DNA of 64,000 nt from Dastarcus helophoroides (lineage: Eukaryota > Arthropoda > Insecta > Coleoptera > Bothrideridae). Made by a program: the position numbers and the translations under genes. The notes below the pieces were generated by a model that was given only the letters and a program-made list of their open reading frames with translations, searched no databases and had not been told where the DNA came from. Within the stretch, counting starts at the first letter, position 1. Every line of letters begins with the position of its first letter. Shown here piece after piece: positions 22,851 to 34,085 of this stretch. The stretch is from assembly GCA_028583605.1 (NCBI GenBank), contig CM053329.1, positions 11,022,501-11,086,500 on the forward strand, in the 5' to 3' direction.

Positions 22851-23571
22851 GTCCCCAAAGGGAACTCACTACCAAATTGTTCTTCCTCAAAGTGAATTTA
22901 CCTTAGATGGAAATTTCGAGTTTAAGATCTAAATTTTAAGATTCAAGTAAAAAGTGCCAAAAAAGCCAGACATTCTGATATTTGAGAAGAATTATATAAA
23001 CGCAATGCGTTATTTTTTGTAAATTTTCAATATTTTTCAAAAAGTTTATTCACAATCTCAAATTTAAACTTACAATAATCTTTTTTTTAAATATTAAAAT
23101 TGAAATTTCCTGACCAACGTCGAAATTCCAAGAAATAATTTAAAAATTTTGAAATCAGATTTAAATATTTAATTTTGGACTAAACATTTTGGGAAATATT
23201 GCATTTTTGACTTTCAACCAGAAGAGAAAAAAATTCGAGATTTAAAAGAAATTAGTTTTTTTTAGACATTATTTGGATTCTTATTGAAAAATTCTGCCTT
23301 TTTCAGCTTCAATTTTAAAAGTGATCTATTTTTTAATGACGATTAAAACGAAATTCGAGAGTCACATTGAAATTTTGAGACAAGTAACAATTTAAAATTT
23401 TTTTTTCTTAAAATTTCTAAGAAAAAGACAACATCTTCAAATTTCTAAAATTGTTTAGAGAAACTCTGGAAATTTTGAGAAAAAAGTTGAAAGAAAATGT
23501 TAATAATTTTTATAAAACGTCAGGACAAAAGGTTTAGAATTTCGAATTTAATCTTGCGATTAAATATGAAG
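22851..23571. repeat. Degenerate short-repeat block
   Basis: AT-rich mixture of the general degenerate repeat in mixed orientation; nothing else recognised. Confidence 0.55.
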
Positions 23572-23719
23572 TTTGCTTTAACGCGTTTCGATAGCCAAGC
23601 TATGATCTTCAGAGAGATGCAGAGAGTATCTCTGGCTATCGAAACGCGTTAGAGCAACCTTTGTTGTGTTTTATAATCTTTCTTGGTTTCAGGGACAAAC
23701 CTTGTATTTCAATTTATGA
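23572..23719. repeat. Palindromic hammerhead repeat with central deletion
   Basis: The left arm keeps a minus-strand hammerhead core (23576-23616): CUGAAGA, U, a stem II with one altered base, GAAA, CGCG, UU, with one mismatch in stem I. The right arm starts inside stem II (GGCTATCGAAACGCGTTAGAG) and continues to GGTTTCAGGGACAAA and TTGTATTTCAATT. The right-arm CUGAAGA has been lost. Embedded in degenerate repeat on both sides. Confidence 0.65.
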
Positions 23720-23843
23720 AGTTTCAAAGTTAAAAATTTCTATTATTCAAAAAGTCATGCAAGATTCTAAAATCAATTTTTACAAATGTTAATTTTCCTC
23801 AGAATAACCAGAGAAACTTGGTTTTTTTTATATTATTTTTGAT

Positions 23844-23940
23844 GGAATGGACTGGTCCTTGGTTATCTTCAAAAATTGAAACACAGAACTTGTCCCCCGA
23901 AACCAAGAAAAATTAAAAAGCACAACAAAGGTTGCTCTAT
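23844..23940. repeat. Outer left arm of palindromic hammerhead repeat
   Basis: GGAATGGACTGGTCCTTGG, TTATCTTCAAAAATTGAA, ACTTGTCCCCCGAAACC and CACAACAAAGGTTGCTCT, then an abrupt break into unrelated AT-rich sequence. This is the outer terminus and left arm of the family, truncated just before the hammerhead. It lies 125 bp downstream of another copy. Confidence 0.6.
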
Positions 23941-26900
23941 ATTATTTTATCAAAGTTGCAACTTTAAAATTCAATATTTGAAACGGAAGTTCCAATTTCA
24001 TCAAAAATTTAAATACAAAATTTCTAAAAAAGGAATTTAAAAAATTAGAATTATTTAAAAAGTCTAAGTTTAAAAAAGTAAACTATCAAGAAATAGACAA
24101 ATTCTGAAAAAGAAATCGAAAATTTTAAAAATTGAATACACACCCTGAAAAAGTAGAAATGAAAAAAAAATAAAAAATTTCAGTAAAGTCGAAGTTTCCA
24201 AAACAAGTAGAATGTCCCAAATAAGTCCCAATTTATAAAAATAAGCCCCAAAAAGTTGAAATTTTAAATCAAATTTAAACTTAAATAAGTCGAAATTTTG
24301 ATAAGAGTCCAAATAATTCAAAATATTCAGACAATGTCAAAGTTTGGAAAAAAGTGACATGAGCTAATAGAGGAACTTTTGAAATAGTGACATCCCAAAA
24401 AATATTTAAATATTTTGAAAACGTCGACGTTTTAAAATTGGATTATAACTATCAAAACAACTTGAAATTTTTAAAATATCCAATATTTAAAAGAAAAAAT
24501 TGAAATTTCCAAAAAAAGGACAGACTTTCTAAATAAACTCTAAATTTTGAAAAGATCCAACTTCAAACGGTTTATATTTTCAAATAAATTGAAATTTTCA
24601 AGAATAGAACTTTTCGAAAAATCACTTGTGGAAGAGAAATTAAATTAACCAAAAAAGTCGAAATTTTGAGTAGAAATAAAAGATAAAGTCGAAAATGTTC
24701 ACAAACTCAACATTTCCAAGTCTACATTTAAAGGAAAAAAGAGAATATTTAGGAAGAAAACGACTATCAAAAATTAGAAATTAAAAAAATCAAATTTTGC
24801 AAAAAAGTTTAAAATTCTAAAGAACCGAATATTTGAAGTAGGTTAAACTTTGGAAAAGTAACAATTTGTAAAAGAAAATCGAAGTTTTGAGAGTTGTTTT
24901 TTTAACAAAATTAAAATTTTCAAACAGTCAAAATTTTTAAGTCGAAAATTTCAAGAACGCAGAATTTTAGAAAGCAAAATCGAAAATTTACCAAAAACCG
25001 TCGAAATTCTTTAAAAAAAGTAGAAGTTTTGAAAAAAGGTCGAAATTTTCAAAAAATTCAGAGCTAGAAGGAAAAATCAAAATGATTAAAACAGTCGAAA
25101 TGTAAAAAAATGTAGAATTAAAAAACTAAACATTAAACATTGTATTAAAGCATTAATATTTTCGAATAGCTGAATTTTTCAAAAAAAGTTGTTAAAGTTA
25201 TAAAAGAAAACCTTGATATTTTGATAAAACTTAAAAATGTTCAAAAGAAGTCGAAATTTTTCTAAAAGGTCAAAATATTCAAACACTTCAAAACTGCCAA
25301 CTCTACTATGAAATATCAAAATTTAAAAAAGCGAAGTTTTTCATTTTTCATTTTTCAAAAAAAGTCAGAATTTTTAAAACCCGCAGTTTTGAGAAAAGTA
25401 GTTTTAAAAAAGTAGAAATGTTCAAGCACTCAGAATTTCGAATAATAGTAAAAATTAAAAAAAAACGAAATCTTTAAAAAAAGAATAAAATTTCTAAGAA
25501 AGCCAATAGTAAAAATCTTGTTAAAAAAGGGAGTTTTGAAAAAAGTCAAAATTTACAAAAAGATCGACGTTTTCCGAGTACAAATTTTAAACGAAGTAAA
25601 AATTTTCAAACGGTAAAAATGTTTTCAGAAATTTGTAGAAAAAGTTTTAACATTTAAATTTACAAAAAAAGTTAACATTTCGAGAAAAGTTTGAGATTTT
25701 TAAACAAGATCGAAATTTTCTGTAAAAGTCGATATATTTCAAAAAATTTAATGAATTGCGAAAGAGTATCTATCTGGGAAAAAAGATAAAATTTCAAGAA
25801 GGCGAATTAAAAAAATATAAAAAAAACAGAAACTTTAAATATTGAAATTTTCAAAAAAAAAGGAAAAATTTTCAAATAGTCAACTTTTCCAAACAAGTTT
25901 AAATTATCAAAAACCAAATCGTAATTTTCAAAAAACGCCGAAATCCCCAAAGAGTTGAAATTGCAAGAAAAAGAATCCAAATTTCGGAAAAATATTGATG
26001 TTTTCTAAAAAAGCTGAAGTTACGAATAATCGAAATCTCCTTTTCTTACTGATATTTTAAATACCTATGCTAAATTGCTTATATGTCAATATATGAATTT
26101 TTGATTTTAATATTTCAAGGTGGGAGGGAATGGGGGGTTGAATCCGCACTTTCGAAATTCGACATTTTCAAACATTGATTTTTTTGGAAATTTCTATCTT
26201 AATTTGAAAAGATCTATAAAATTTTCTACATTTTTTTTTCTTAATTTTCCTTTTTTCGATTGATTAAAAATAATTTTTTTTAATATCCAGTATTTTTAAT
26301 TAAACATATTTTTTTTAAATCTTGTATTTTTGTCAAAATATTACGTTTATAACAGTTCGAATCCTTTTGAATTGTTACATTTTTTGTTGTTGAAAATTTG
26401 GGTTTTTTTCTTTAAAATAATTATTTGAAGAAATAATTATGGAATTTCGGAAAAAGTTGAACTTTGAATGAAAAGGCCAAAAAGTGGAATTTTGAGAATA
26501 AAGACGAATTTTAGGAAAACACATATTTTAAAGAAAAACATGAATTTACGGCAAAAAGTTGAAATTCTAAAAGATATAAATTTTTAGAAAAAAAAACTAA
26601 AAATAAGGTAATTTAAGAAAAAAAGGGCGGCGAAATTTCGGGAAAAAGGTCGACATTTCGAGGGTCGAATATTAAGAAAATTTGAAATTCTCTACAGAAG
26701 GTCAATTTTAAAAAGAATACGACTTGTGGAATAAAATGCAAATTTGAGGAAAAAAAACCAAATTTTGAAAAAATAATCGAAAATCCCGAAAAAGACATAT
26801 TTCGAGCAAAAAGACGAAACTTCGAGAAAACAAGAGAAATTTCCCAAAGAAAGTTAAATGTCGAAAGAATATTTTTTTTGTGAGAAAGATGAATTTGGAA

Positions 26901-27099
26901 AAAAAGATTATTTTCGAAGAAAAACTTGAGATATCTAGGACCGTAATGGACATGATTTTGACATAAAAATAAAAATTTTCAAGAAATGATTTTTGAGAAA
27001 AATGTCAAAATTTTGTGAAAAAGACGAATTTCAAGGAAAAAATCAAAATTTGGAAAATAAAGACAAAATTTAAAGCAAAAATCGTCTTTTTCAGAAATA
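23941..27099. repeat. Degenerate short-repeat block, mostly A-rich on +
   Basis: A-rich units (AAAAAAGTCGAAATTTT) to about 26080, a short T-rich insert (26120-26420) around GGTGGGAGGGAATGGGGGG, then an A-rich block with longer GAAAAAGACGAAATTTCGAG units up to the mariner. No genes. Confidence 0.7.
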
Positions 27100-28294
27100 T
27101 TGGTATATAAGCTTAAATCCGCGATTTTTTTTAGTAATAACACATCTGTTTTGTATAGAAAGCAAAAAAGAATTTTATTGAAAGTACTTTCCCTCGCTAG
27201 CTATACATTTTTCCCATTCTCGGGCAATTTGTGAATACCAGGCCAAAAGAATTCCTTATCTTTCGAGGCACACCACTCGTCCAGCCATTTTCGAACGTCT
27301 TCGTAAGAATCGAAGTGCTGTTCGGCGAGTGCGTGGCCCATTGACGAAAACAGGTGATAGTCAGAAGGAGCCAGGTCTGGCGAATAATCGGGATGGTGTA
27401 ACACCTCCCAGTTGTGTGTTTCTAGGTAATTTTGGATCAATTTCGACGTGTGCGATGGTGCGTTATCGTGGAGGAAAATCAGTTTGTCATGCCTTTGTTG
27501 ATAGCCAGAACTTTTTTCACGTAAAGCACGGTTCACTTTGATCAGCTGTTGATGGCAGTGGGCAACTACAGTTTTACCAGGTTTCAACAACTCGCAGTAG
27601 ACGATACCCTGCTGATCCCACCAAACGCACAGCATCGTCTTCCGTCCAAATCAATTTGGTCTTGAGGAAGATGTTGATGGTCAACATCAACCCACGATTT
27701 CTTGCGTTTAGGATCCTCGAAATAAATCCATTTCTCATCGCCAGTCACCACACGATGCAGAAATGAATTTCTTTTTTGTCTGGCAAACAAGATTTCGCAT
27801 GTGTTTTGACGTCGCTCCATCTGCCTATCGTTCAGTCCATGGGGTACCCATTTTCGATTTCTTCGAACCTTTCCCATGGCACCTAAACGCATGGAAGTGG
27901 CTGGTTGAGTGACACCTAACTGCCCGGCAAGCATTTTTTGCTATTGGGTATCGTCCTCGTCCAAAAGAGCCTATTCATGGTTCTCGACCTTGCTGGGCCA
28001 ATTTTCACGCTCCTTGTCACTCAAGTCAAAATGGCCGTCTTTGAACCGACGAAACCAGTCTCTGCAAGTTGTTTTCGATAAAGCAGTGTCACCATAGGCT
28101 TCACCATAGGCACAAAACAAGACATGATTACACAAAAAAAAAATGTATGTTGTCTGAAATCGTTTATGATGTGCACTGATTGATGTGAACAGATGTCGAA
28201 CTCATACAAAAACACTAAGACATTTTTGCTAGCTGGTAATACGCTCACTAACATTATCTATGAGCAAAAAGTGGATTTAAGCTTATACACCTAA
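27100..28294 (-). mobile_element. Mariner (DD34D) transposon, inactive
   Basis: Inverted termini share GGT.TATAAGCTTAAATCC (27102-27120; complement at 28273-28291), about 1.19 kb apart, near the usual 1.3-kb mariner length. The transposase remnant occupies 27201-28110 on the minus strand. Neighbours on both sides are degenerate A-rich repeat. The TA target duplication could not be fixed because of AT-rich flanks. Confidence 0.85.
27201..28110 (-). pseudogene. Mariner transposase, broken
   Basis: Order along the minus strand: an N-terminal helix-turn-helix remnant (YGDTALSKTTCRDWFRRF) containing two in-frame stops after it; LAGQLGVTQPATSMRL; KWVPHGLNDRQMERR; VTGDEKWIYFEDPKRKKSW with the first catalytic Asp; a frameshift near 27650; MLCVWWDQQG; HDNAPSHTS (second Asp); and YSPDLAPSDYHLF (third Asp). 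There are 34 residues between the second and third Asp, which defines DD34D mariner. All three catalytic residues survive, so decay is recent and by point changes. The first 60 or so residues are not recognisable. Confidence 0.85.
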
Positions 28295-30443
28295 ATAGTG
28301 AAACATGAAAATCTAAAGCTAAAGTTAAATTTTAAACAAACATTAAAAATATCTGAAAGTTCTGATTCTAGCAGGTTCCAAAAAGGATCCAATGTTTAAA
28401 AATATAACTTCTCGAAAACAACTAAATTTCGAGAAAAACTTTAAAATTGAGATATGAAATCTTGAGAAAAAGTCAAATTTTAAAAACGAAATTTCAAGGA
28501 AAGGGCGAAATATAGTAGAAATTCAAAATATCTCAGGGACGTGAATGTTGAAAAAAAAAAATGTTCAAATTTTGAGAAAAACTTTAAATTTTTAGCTTAA
28601 ATATTTATTTTTTGTGACTGCTAAGTCAGAGGGAGACAAGTCCCCCAACATTACCTAGAAAAATGTCAAATATTGAGATAAATGTTAACATTTTGATAAG
28701 CAAGTTGAAATTTTCAGAAAATTGAATTAAAAAAATCTCGAAAACCTTGAAATTTCCAAGGAAAATTTGCCAGGCCTTTTGTCTTTTTACAAAACTTCAA
28801 CAACTCCAATAAGATGTTTTCAACGTTTTTACATTTTTATCAAAAAATTAACCAAACTTTGAAAAATACTCAAATTCAAAATAAACATTTCGAAATGTTA
28901 GAAATCCGGATTTTAAACAAGTGGAAATTTCCAGAAGAGGTCAAAATTTGAAAAACGGAAATTTTGAAAAAGAAAAGAAAAATTTTGAGACAAAAATTCA
29001 AAATCTTGAAGAGATCAGATCTTGATAAGAAAGAAGTCAAAGATTAATAATAAATTCGAAATTTTAAAATAAAAGGCAAATTTTGCAAAAAAGCAGAATT
29101 TTGAAGAAAAAATGGTACCCACCTGGTGAAATATAAATTTTCGATCGAGTGCTTTAACCAAGGAAAGTAAACTTCTCACCTAGCGTTTAATAAGTCATCA
29201 ATCATTAATTATCCATTGAAAAATATTGTAAATATAGCGAAAATATACATCATCATTAGATTTTAGGTGAAATATGCGCATATAATCCGGTCTCTAGTTA
29301 TAATATTTTCCCTACTAAATGTCCCAAGTTGATGGTGTGTCGATTTATGGATGTAAATGAGTCTAGTTATTTTTTTTTTATTTTCAGATTTGATTTAGGG
29401 AGGGGGAAAGTTCTCTTTTTGCGCACGGTGACCAGGAACGGCACTATACCAAGATGCCCATACTGGCCCTACTTATTTTGGACGCGGTTTATAAGTATAT
29501 TCAATTAATCGCGCCACTCTAGTGAAAGATGGAAGGGAACACTTCTGTCGGTGCAAAACGTGGTCTTATTTCAACTTCTAGATATGAAAAAAGTTCATAA
29601 ATCTAATCATGAGTCACTGGATAAAAAAGGTGTGTATTACATAACATCATCACGAAACAGGATAAACAATGATGATGCATCAAATTCGAGATAATGCAAT
29701 TCAAGGTGTCCCATTACGACCAGACTAAGTAACCTTGAATGGCCCCGAGTTGTTGATGCAAACTGAAAACGATCCGACAAAAGTAAACGTTAATTCGAAA
29801 TATTTATTGCTTACATGGCAAAGATCCCTTTGCATGAAACAAGTGTTTATTATTGCTCGCATGTTATTTTCAGGTCATTAATATTATCTGTTGTGTAAAT
29901 TATCTTGGCAACTTTCCACAGCTGTTACTCGGGTTTCATGGTCACTGAAATTTATCAGCTACACGTCCACGTATGTTATCTTGTTTAATTGTTTTAACAA
30001 GTGCAGATGGTTTTTACAAAACGCAACACCAAAAAAGCTGCATCTGCCCAATTGACGTGATTAGTTATTTCATTAAATTTTTTTATTAATCCTTTTAAAA
30101 GCTATGCTTGATTATACGATTTCTTTTTTTTTAAGATAGACTTTCCGGCAACCAACACATCTTCAAACGTTCATTCTCGAAATCAAATTCATGTTTATTT
30201 ACAAGAAATGGTTCTTTCCAAATTTCGGATTTTATTTCTGAGTTTACCCTTAGTGGTTGTTCCGCTGTTTCCTAAATTTTCAAATTTAAATTCTAGGAAA
30301 TTTCGAGTCAAACCCAAATTCTGCATTTACTGATCGTAAATAATTTCTTCAAGCTTTTAGAATTTTTCCTTACAACTCCCTCCAAATTTTTACTTTTCCT
30401 AAAATTTTGATTTTAAACTTAAAAATTAGATTATTTATAACCT
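28295..30443. other. Repeat block then low-repeat non-coding sequence
   Basis: A-rich degenerate repeat to about 29110. From there to 30230 the sequence is mixed and looks single-copy, with no frame I can support; a polypyrimidine-AG (TTTTTTTTATTTTCAG, about 29373-29388) is not followed by a recognisable exon. T-rich repeat precedes the Penelope fragment. Confidence 0.45.
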
Positions 30444-30763
30444 AGGATATACTTCTTCCGGGATTGGACCGTGTCAAAGAACTACTAAAAGTGTTCGACG
30501 TTTCGCCCATCATCGTAGGGGGCTTCTTCAGGAACAAAGAAGAGTTTCGCCTCTGGTGTGGTGGACATACTGAGTTACCGTGCTCTTCGGTCTAAACTTT
30601 CTTATTCTTTCACCAATTTTCAATTAAGAAGAGTTTTTTCGCCTCTGGTATGGTGGACATACTGAGGTACCGTGCTCCAATGTTTTGAAATTGGCCTTTT
30701 CATTCTTTCATTTTTGCATATTTCCTTATATTTCTCTTTTCATTTATTGTTTCCGTTCTTTGC
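30444..30763 (-). mobile_element. Penelope-like element 3' terminal fragment with internal inversion
   Basis: Shares with the 59.2-kb Penelope-like copy the tail GGATATACTTCTTCCGGGATT, the hammerhead segment, and a twice-repeated module (CGCCTCTGGT.TGGTGGACAT followed by ACTGAG.TACCGTGCTC). The hammerhead block is in the same orientation in both copies, whereas everything right of ACAAAGAA (30536 onward) is reverse-complemented relative to the other copy, including the ATTTCTCTTTTCATTTATTG end. No coding sequence remains. Target-site duplication not found. Confidence 0.65.
30493..30535 (-). ncRNA. Hammerhead ribozyme motif of Penelope-like element
   Basis: Minus strand: GUUC (stem I), CUGAAGA, one extra A, stem II GCCC...GGGC, GAAA, CG (stem III, two bases), U-C cleavage position, GAAC (stem I). 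Core residues match consensus apart from the inserted A. Stem III is only A-U plus C-G with no loop, so an intermolecular or tandem partner would be needed. Confidence 0.6.
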
Positions 30764-32186
30764 CCTCCTTATTATGTTTACAACCTTCTTAAAATTTTTA
30801 TTGGAATTTTGATCGACATCTCCAAACAAGTTTTCTATGAATAATGAGTTATTTTCGAAGTATCGATTCCTTCTCAAAATTCTCAGTTTAAACTCCTAAC
30901 TTTTACAGCTTCTAGCGCTTGAGCAATCTCATATTATTTAACAGCAGCAGTGATTATTGTTCTTTGGTCATGACAGTCTAAATAATGAGTGACATTTAAA
31001 ATTGACTGACGTATCAGCTTTGACATGCTTGTAGCATAATTTCATCATCATCAATGAAATTACAGATTACTTGTACAGAGAACAAAAAAGTCTATGAAAT
31101 GAAAAGAATATATAATTGATTAAATTGATAAATGGATTTTTTTCGAAAATTAAAGCGAATCACATTTAACTTTTTTACAGTGTATGAAGAACAATTGACC
31201 TATAATATGTAGATATAAAAAATTAGAAGAACCTTACGATTCATAACTTTGATTTTTTCCTAATAAACTATATCAGAAATGCCCAACGCGCAGCTTGTGA
31301 GCCACGTGTGGCTTGTGAAAACTTTTAATGTGGTTCGCAGTAACTTTTGAGGAAACAAAGTATGGGATTTTATTGAGCAAATTCGTTTCTATAGCCTCAT
31401 GTCGAAATTTTGAATTTAACATCAAATTAAAAAAAAAATGATATTTTGAACTTTAAAGCGAACTGTTTAGGAGAAAAGTACAAATCATTCGCAATAAATT
31501 TATAAAAAAAAAATCAGTTTTCAAATTTCACGTCCAAACTTGTAGTTAAAAAAAAAATCAAAGAGGAAAACTGGAAATTTATAAATAAACTAATTTCCAA
31601 TTTTTTCTTGAAACTTTTAATATAAACGTCGATATTTAGACACAAAACTCACTTATATCAAAAACAATCTCGAATTTTCGACTCCAAAATTTCAAAATGG
31701 AACGTGAAAGTCAAAGTTTTGGAAAATTTCGAAATTTCTAAAAAAAAGTCTAAATGTTCAACGTTTCTTCAAGAATTTTCAAATTTTGTGTTAATTTTTT
31801 CTAATAAGTCGAAAAATTCGACTTTGAAGTCTAACATTTGAGTCAAAACTAAACATTTTAAATTCAAGTTTTCTTTTAATGTTTTCTTAATATCTGATCC
31901 GTTGCATCCCGAAGAAGTTACTTTTAGAAGACTGTTTGAGCGGTTTCTGATATGGGAAATGTGATGTACTCAAAGGAAGAAGGAACGAATCCAGTTATTA
32001 ACGAGGAAAATCAATTACAAACTAATTATAAGATAATTAATTTTTATCAAAGCCATCTATGATTTTTTGTCTTATATGTTAGTGTCGAAAGAGCCGACGA
32101 ATATTTGCTTAACCGTTAAAAATTTTGAAATATTTGTAGGTACAAAAAATGTTCATTTTTTAATCCTGTATCTCACAGAAACAAAA
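30764..32186. other. Non-coding AT-rich sequence
   Basis: Mixed sequence to 31270, the hAT terminus at 31273-31345, A-rich repeat to about 31870, then unremarkable sequence to the TIR element. No genes seen. Confidence 0.45.
31273..31345. mobile_element. hAT element B-like terminus
   Basis: CAGAAATGCCCAACGCGCAG, CTTGTGAGCCACGTGTGGCT, TGTG matches base for base, with divergence, the right end of element B read inwards (CAGGGGTCGTCAAACCGCGG, CTCGCGAGCCGCATGCGGCT). A-rich degenerate repeat follows to about 31870, as expected for the interior. No opposite terminus found. Confidence 0.5.
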
Positions 32187-32572
32187 TATACAGGGTGTTC
32201 CGTTTGAAAAAACGAAGAAAAATTGCTCCATATTTTAGACAATTTGGCGTTGAATTTTGGACACCCTATACAAGCTAGGCTTAAGATATTTATAGCAAAG
32301 TAACCGGAGGCCCACTACAGTAAACATCTAGCGTAGTTTTGATTTTAGGGCGTTTTTGTACTTTTAATGAATTTTAAAGAAAATGTTGCAAAATATTTTT
32401 TTTCTCTTTATTTATTTATTACTCTGGAACTATCTAACCAAATTTAACAATATCTTATGAATATGTAAAGTTGTCAGAAAGGAAATCAAGAATGTAAAAA
32501 AATACAGGGGGTTCCATTTAAAAAAATTCACCTTCAGCGGCTCACACTTTTTGGGGACACCCTGTACATGTT
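32187..32572. mobile_element. Short TIR element(s), ACAGGGTGTTCC type
   Basis: Left ACAGGGTGTTCCGTTTGAAA, right GGGGACACCCTGTAC near 32572. An internal GGACACCCTATAC (32258-32270) and internal ACAGGGGGTTCCATTT (about 32503) suggest two nested or tandem copies. Interior is non-coding and AT-rich. A class II MITE is the simplest reading; superfamily not determined. Confidence 0.5.
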
Positions 32573-32639
32573 ACCATATTTTCCTGAAACACTCCTTTGT
32601 ACATGGTTAAGGTCTGCTTGTGAACGGAATTCATAACCT

Positions 32640-34085
32640 ATTTATTATAAGAGCTATAGATGCCCGACGCACTGTTGCAGGGCCCTATATATTGGCTACA
32701 AAGGAATAAAGGTTCTTTTACAAGCTATAAAGAATCTTCCGGACCAAGCTGTCAAATACTTTGGAGCAATAGTCAATTCCATGTTAAAGTACCGGTATTT
32801 TCCCACAAGGTAGAAGTCTGCAAACGTTATCTTCGTTTCTAAGTCAGATAAGGATGGGAAATTTCCCTAAAATTGCAGGCCAATCAGCTTCTTATCCAAC
32901 CAAATCAGCTGCTGAGAGTGGTTGAAACAATCACTCAACGCATGAACTAGAACCAGGTAGCTCGAGCTATTTTCTTCGATTGGCACCAAGGACTAGTTTA
33001 CAAGATACATCAGTTTGGAATATCTAACGATGGTTCAAAAGGTAAGCTCGTTCCTGGACCAGCGCTCATTCAGAGCAAAGGTGGGACAGGAACTATTAAA
33101 CCAGTTTAGGCTACAGTATGGGGTGCCTCAAGGCTCTGCCTTATCACTTCTGCTGTATTCTCTGTTCACAGAGGACATCCCAAGAACCAATCCAACAATC
33201 GACCACACCTTATTGGCAACTTATGCAGACGACACAGCTTTGGTGGCGAACTCTTTCAGTCCAGAGTTGGTCACCAGACGACTTCAGGAGGCAACAGACA
33301 GCCTACTAGATTACTTCGGTCAATGGGGAATCCAAGTCAACGCAAACAAGATCCAAGCAGTCTTTTTCACCCGAAGAAGACTCCAACCATATGGACATGT
33401 ATATGTTCATGGGCATTTCAGGCACACATCGATTATGCAGTGTCCAAAACCAAAATGCTGAAGGGACTGCTGCAAGCGATGATTGGTAGAAATAGTAACC
33501 TGTCCATTGGACTTAAAGTGTTACTAAACAAATCAATCATAAGACCAGCGATGACCTACGCATCTGTAGCTTGGTCACAGGCGACGGATAATCAGATGAA
33601 GAAACTCCAGGTGTTCCAGAACGTCTTTCTAAGACAAGTCATGGACGTTCCATGGTTTGTGAGAAACAATCAACTCCATAGGAAAGCTGAACTACCTTTG
33701 GTAAGAGATTTTCTTAGGCAAATTAATTCCAGGGCGATGGTGAGAGCGGAAACGCATCCCAACGAACTAGTTCGGCAGGCAGTGTATTACGATCCAGACA
33801 TCCCAACCAGGATAAGAAGACCAAAGATGTTCCTCTAGGTTGCGTCTTCCATTCTGGAAATGTTTCTGTTTTGTTCGTCTCTTCTCTTATGTTTGAGGCA
33901 AAACAGCTTACAATAGGGCTCCAACACTTTTGTACTGTTCCGACGGAGGGATTGGGGGCCAAGGGACCGGCCCGAAGAAGTAGGGGTTTTTAGTCGGTAC
34001 CCGTAGTTTGAGCGGAAGTCCGACACTATCTGGGTTATCTTCCCAGATGTCCTTAATGGATTTTCCCCTTCTTTAACAAAAAACA
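32640..34085 (+). mobile_element. 5'-truncated Jockey-clade non-LTR retrotransposon
   Basis: Plus-strand pol remnant (about 32660-33838) followed by roughly 250 bp of 3' UTR ending near CTTTAACAAAAAACAAGG. The 5' UTR, ORF1 and endonuclease are missing, the usual outcome of incomplete target-primed reverse transcription. GC content is clearly above the surroundings. Target duplication not found. An A-rich tail is not obvious. Confidence 0.8.
32660..33838 (+). pseudogene. Jockey-type reverse transcriptase, broken
   Basis: Pieces in order: KYRYFPT.W and VSKSDKDGKFP.NCRPISLL (fingers, 32780-32910, with stops); FFDWHQGLVYKIHQFGIS (palm, about 32970); YGVPQGSALSLLLYSLFTED (33117 on); TYADDTALVANSFSPE with the YADD catalytic Asp pair (33220-33265); GIQVNANKIQAVFF. 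After a deletion and frameshift near 33420 a second frame gives DYAVSKTKMLKGLLQAMIGR, IIRPAMTYASVAWSQ and KLQVFQNVFLRQVMDVPWFV through to RIRRPKMFL and a natural stop. This C-terminus closely follows the Jockey family. Not functional. Confidence 0.85.

Noticed and set aside
27100..28294. Active mariner
   Set aside because: All three catalytic Asp remain, but there are two stops in the N-terminal part and a frameshift near 27650.
29373..29450. Acceptor-like polypyrimidine-AG as the start of an exon
   Set aside because: It is on the plus strand, opposite to the only recognised gene, and no open frame with a plausible donor follows.
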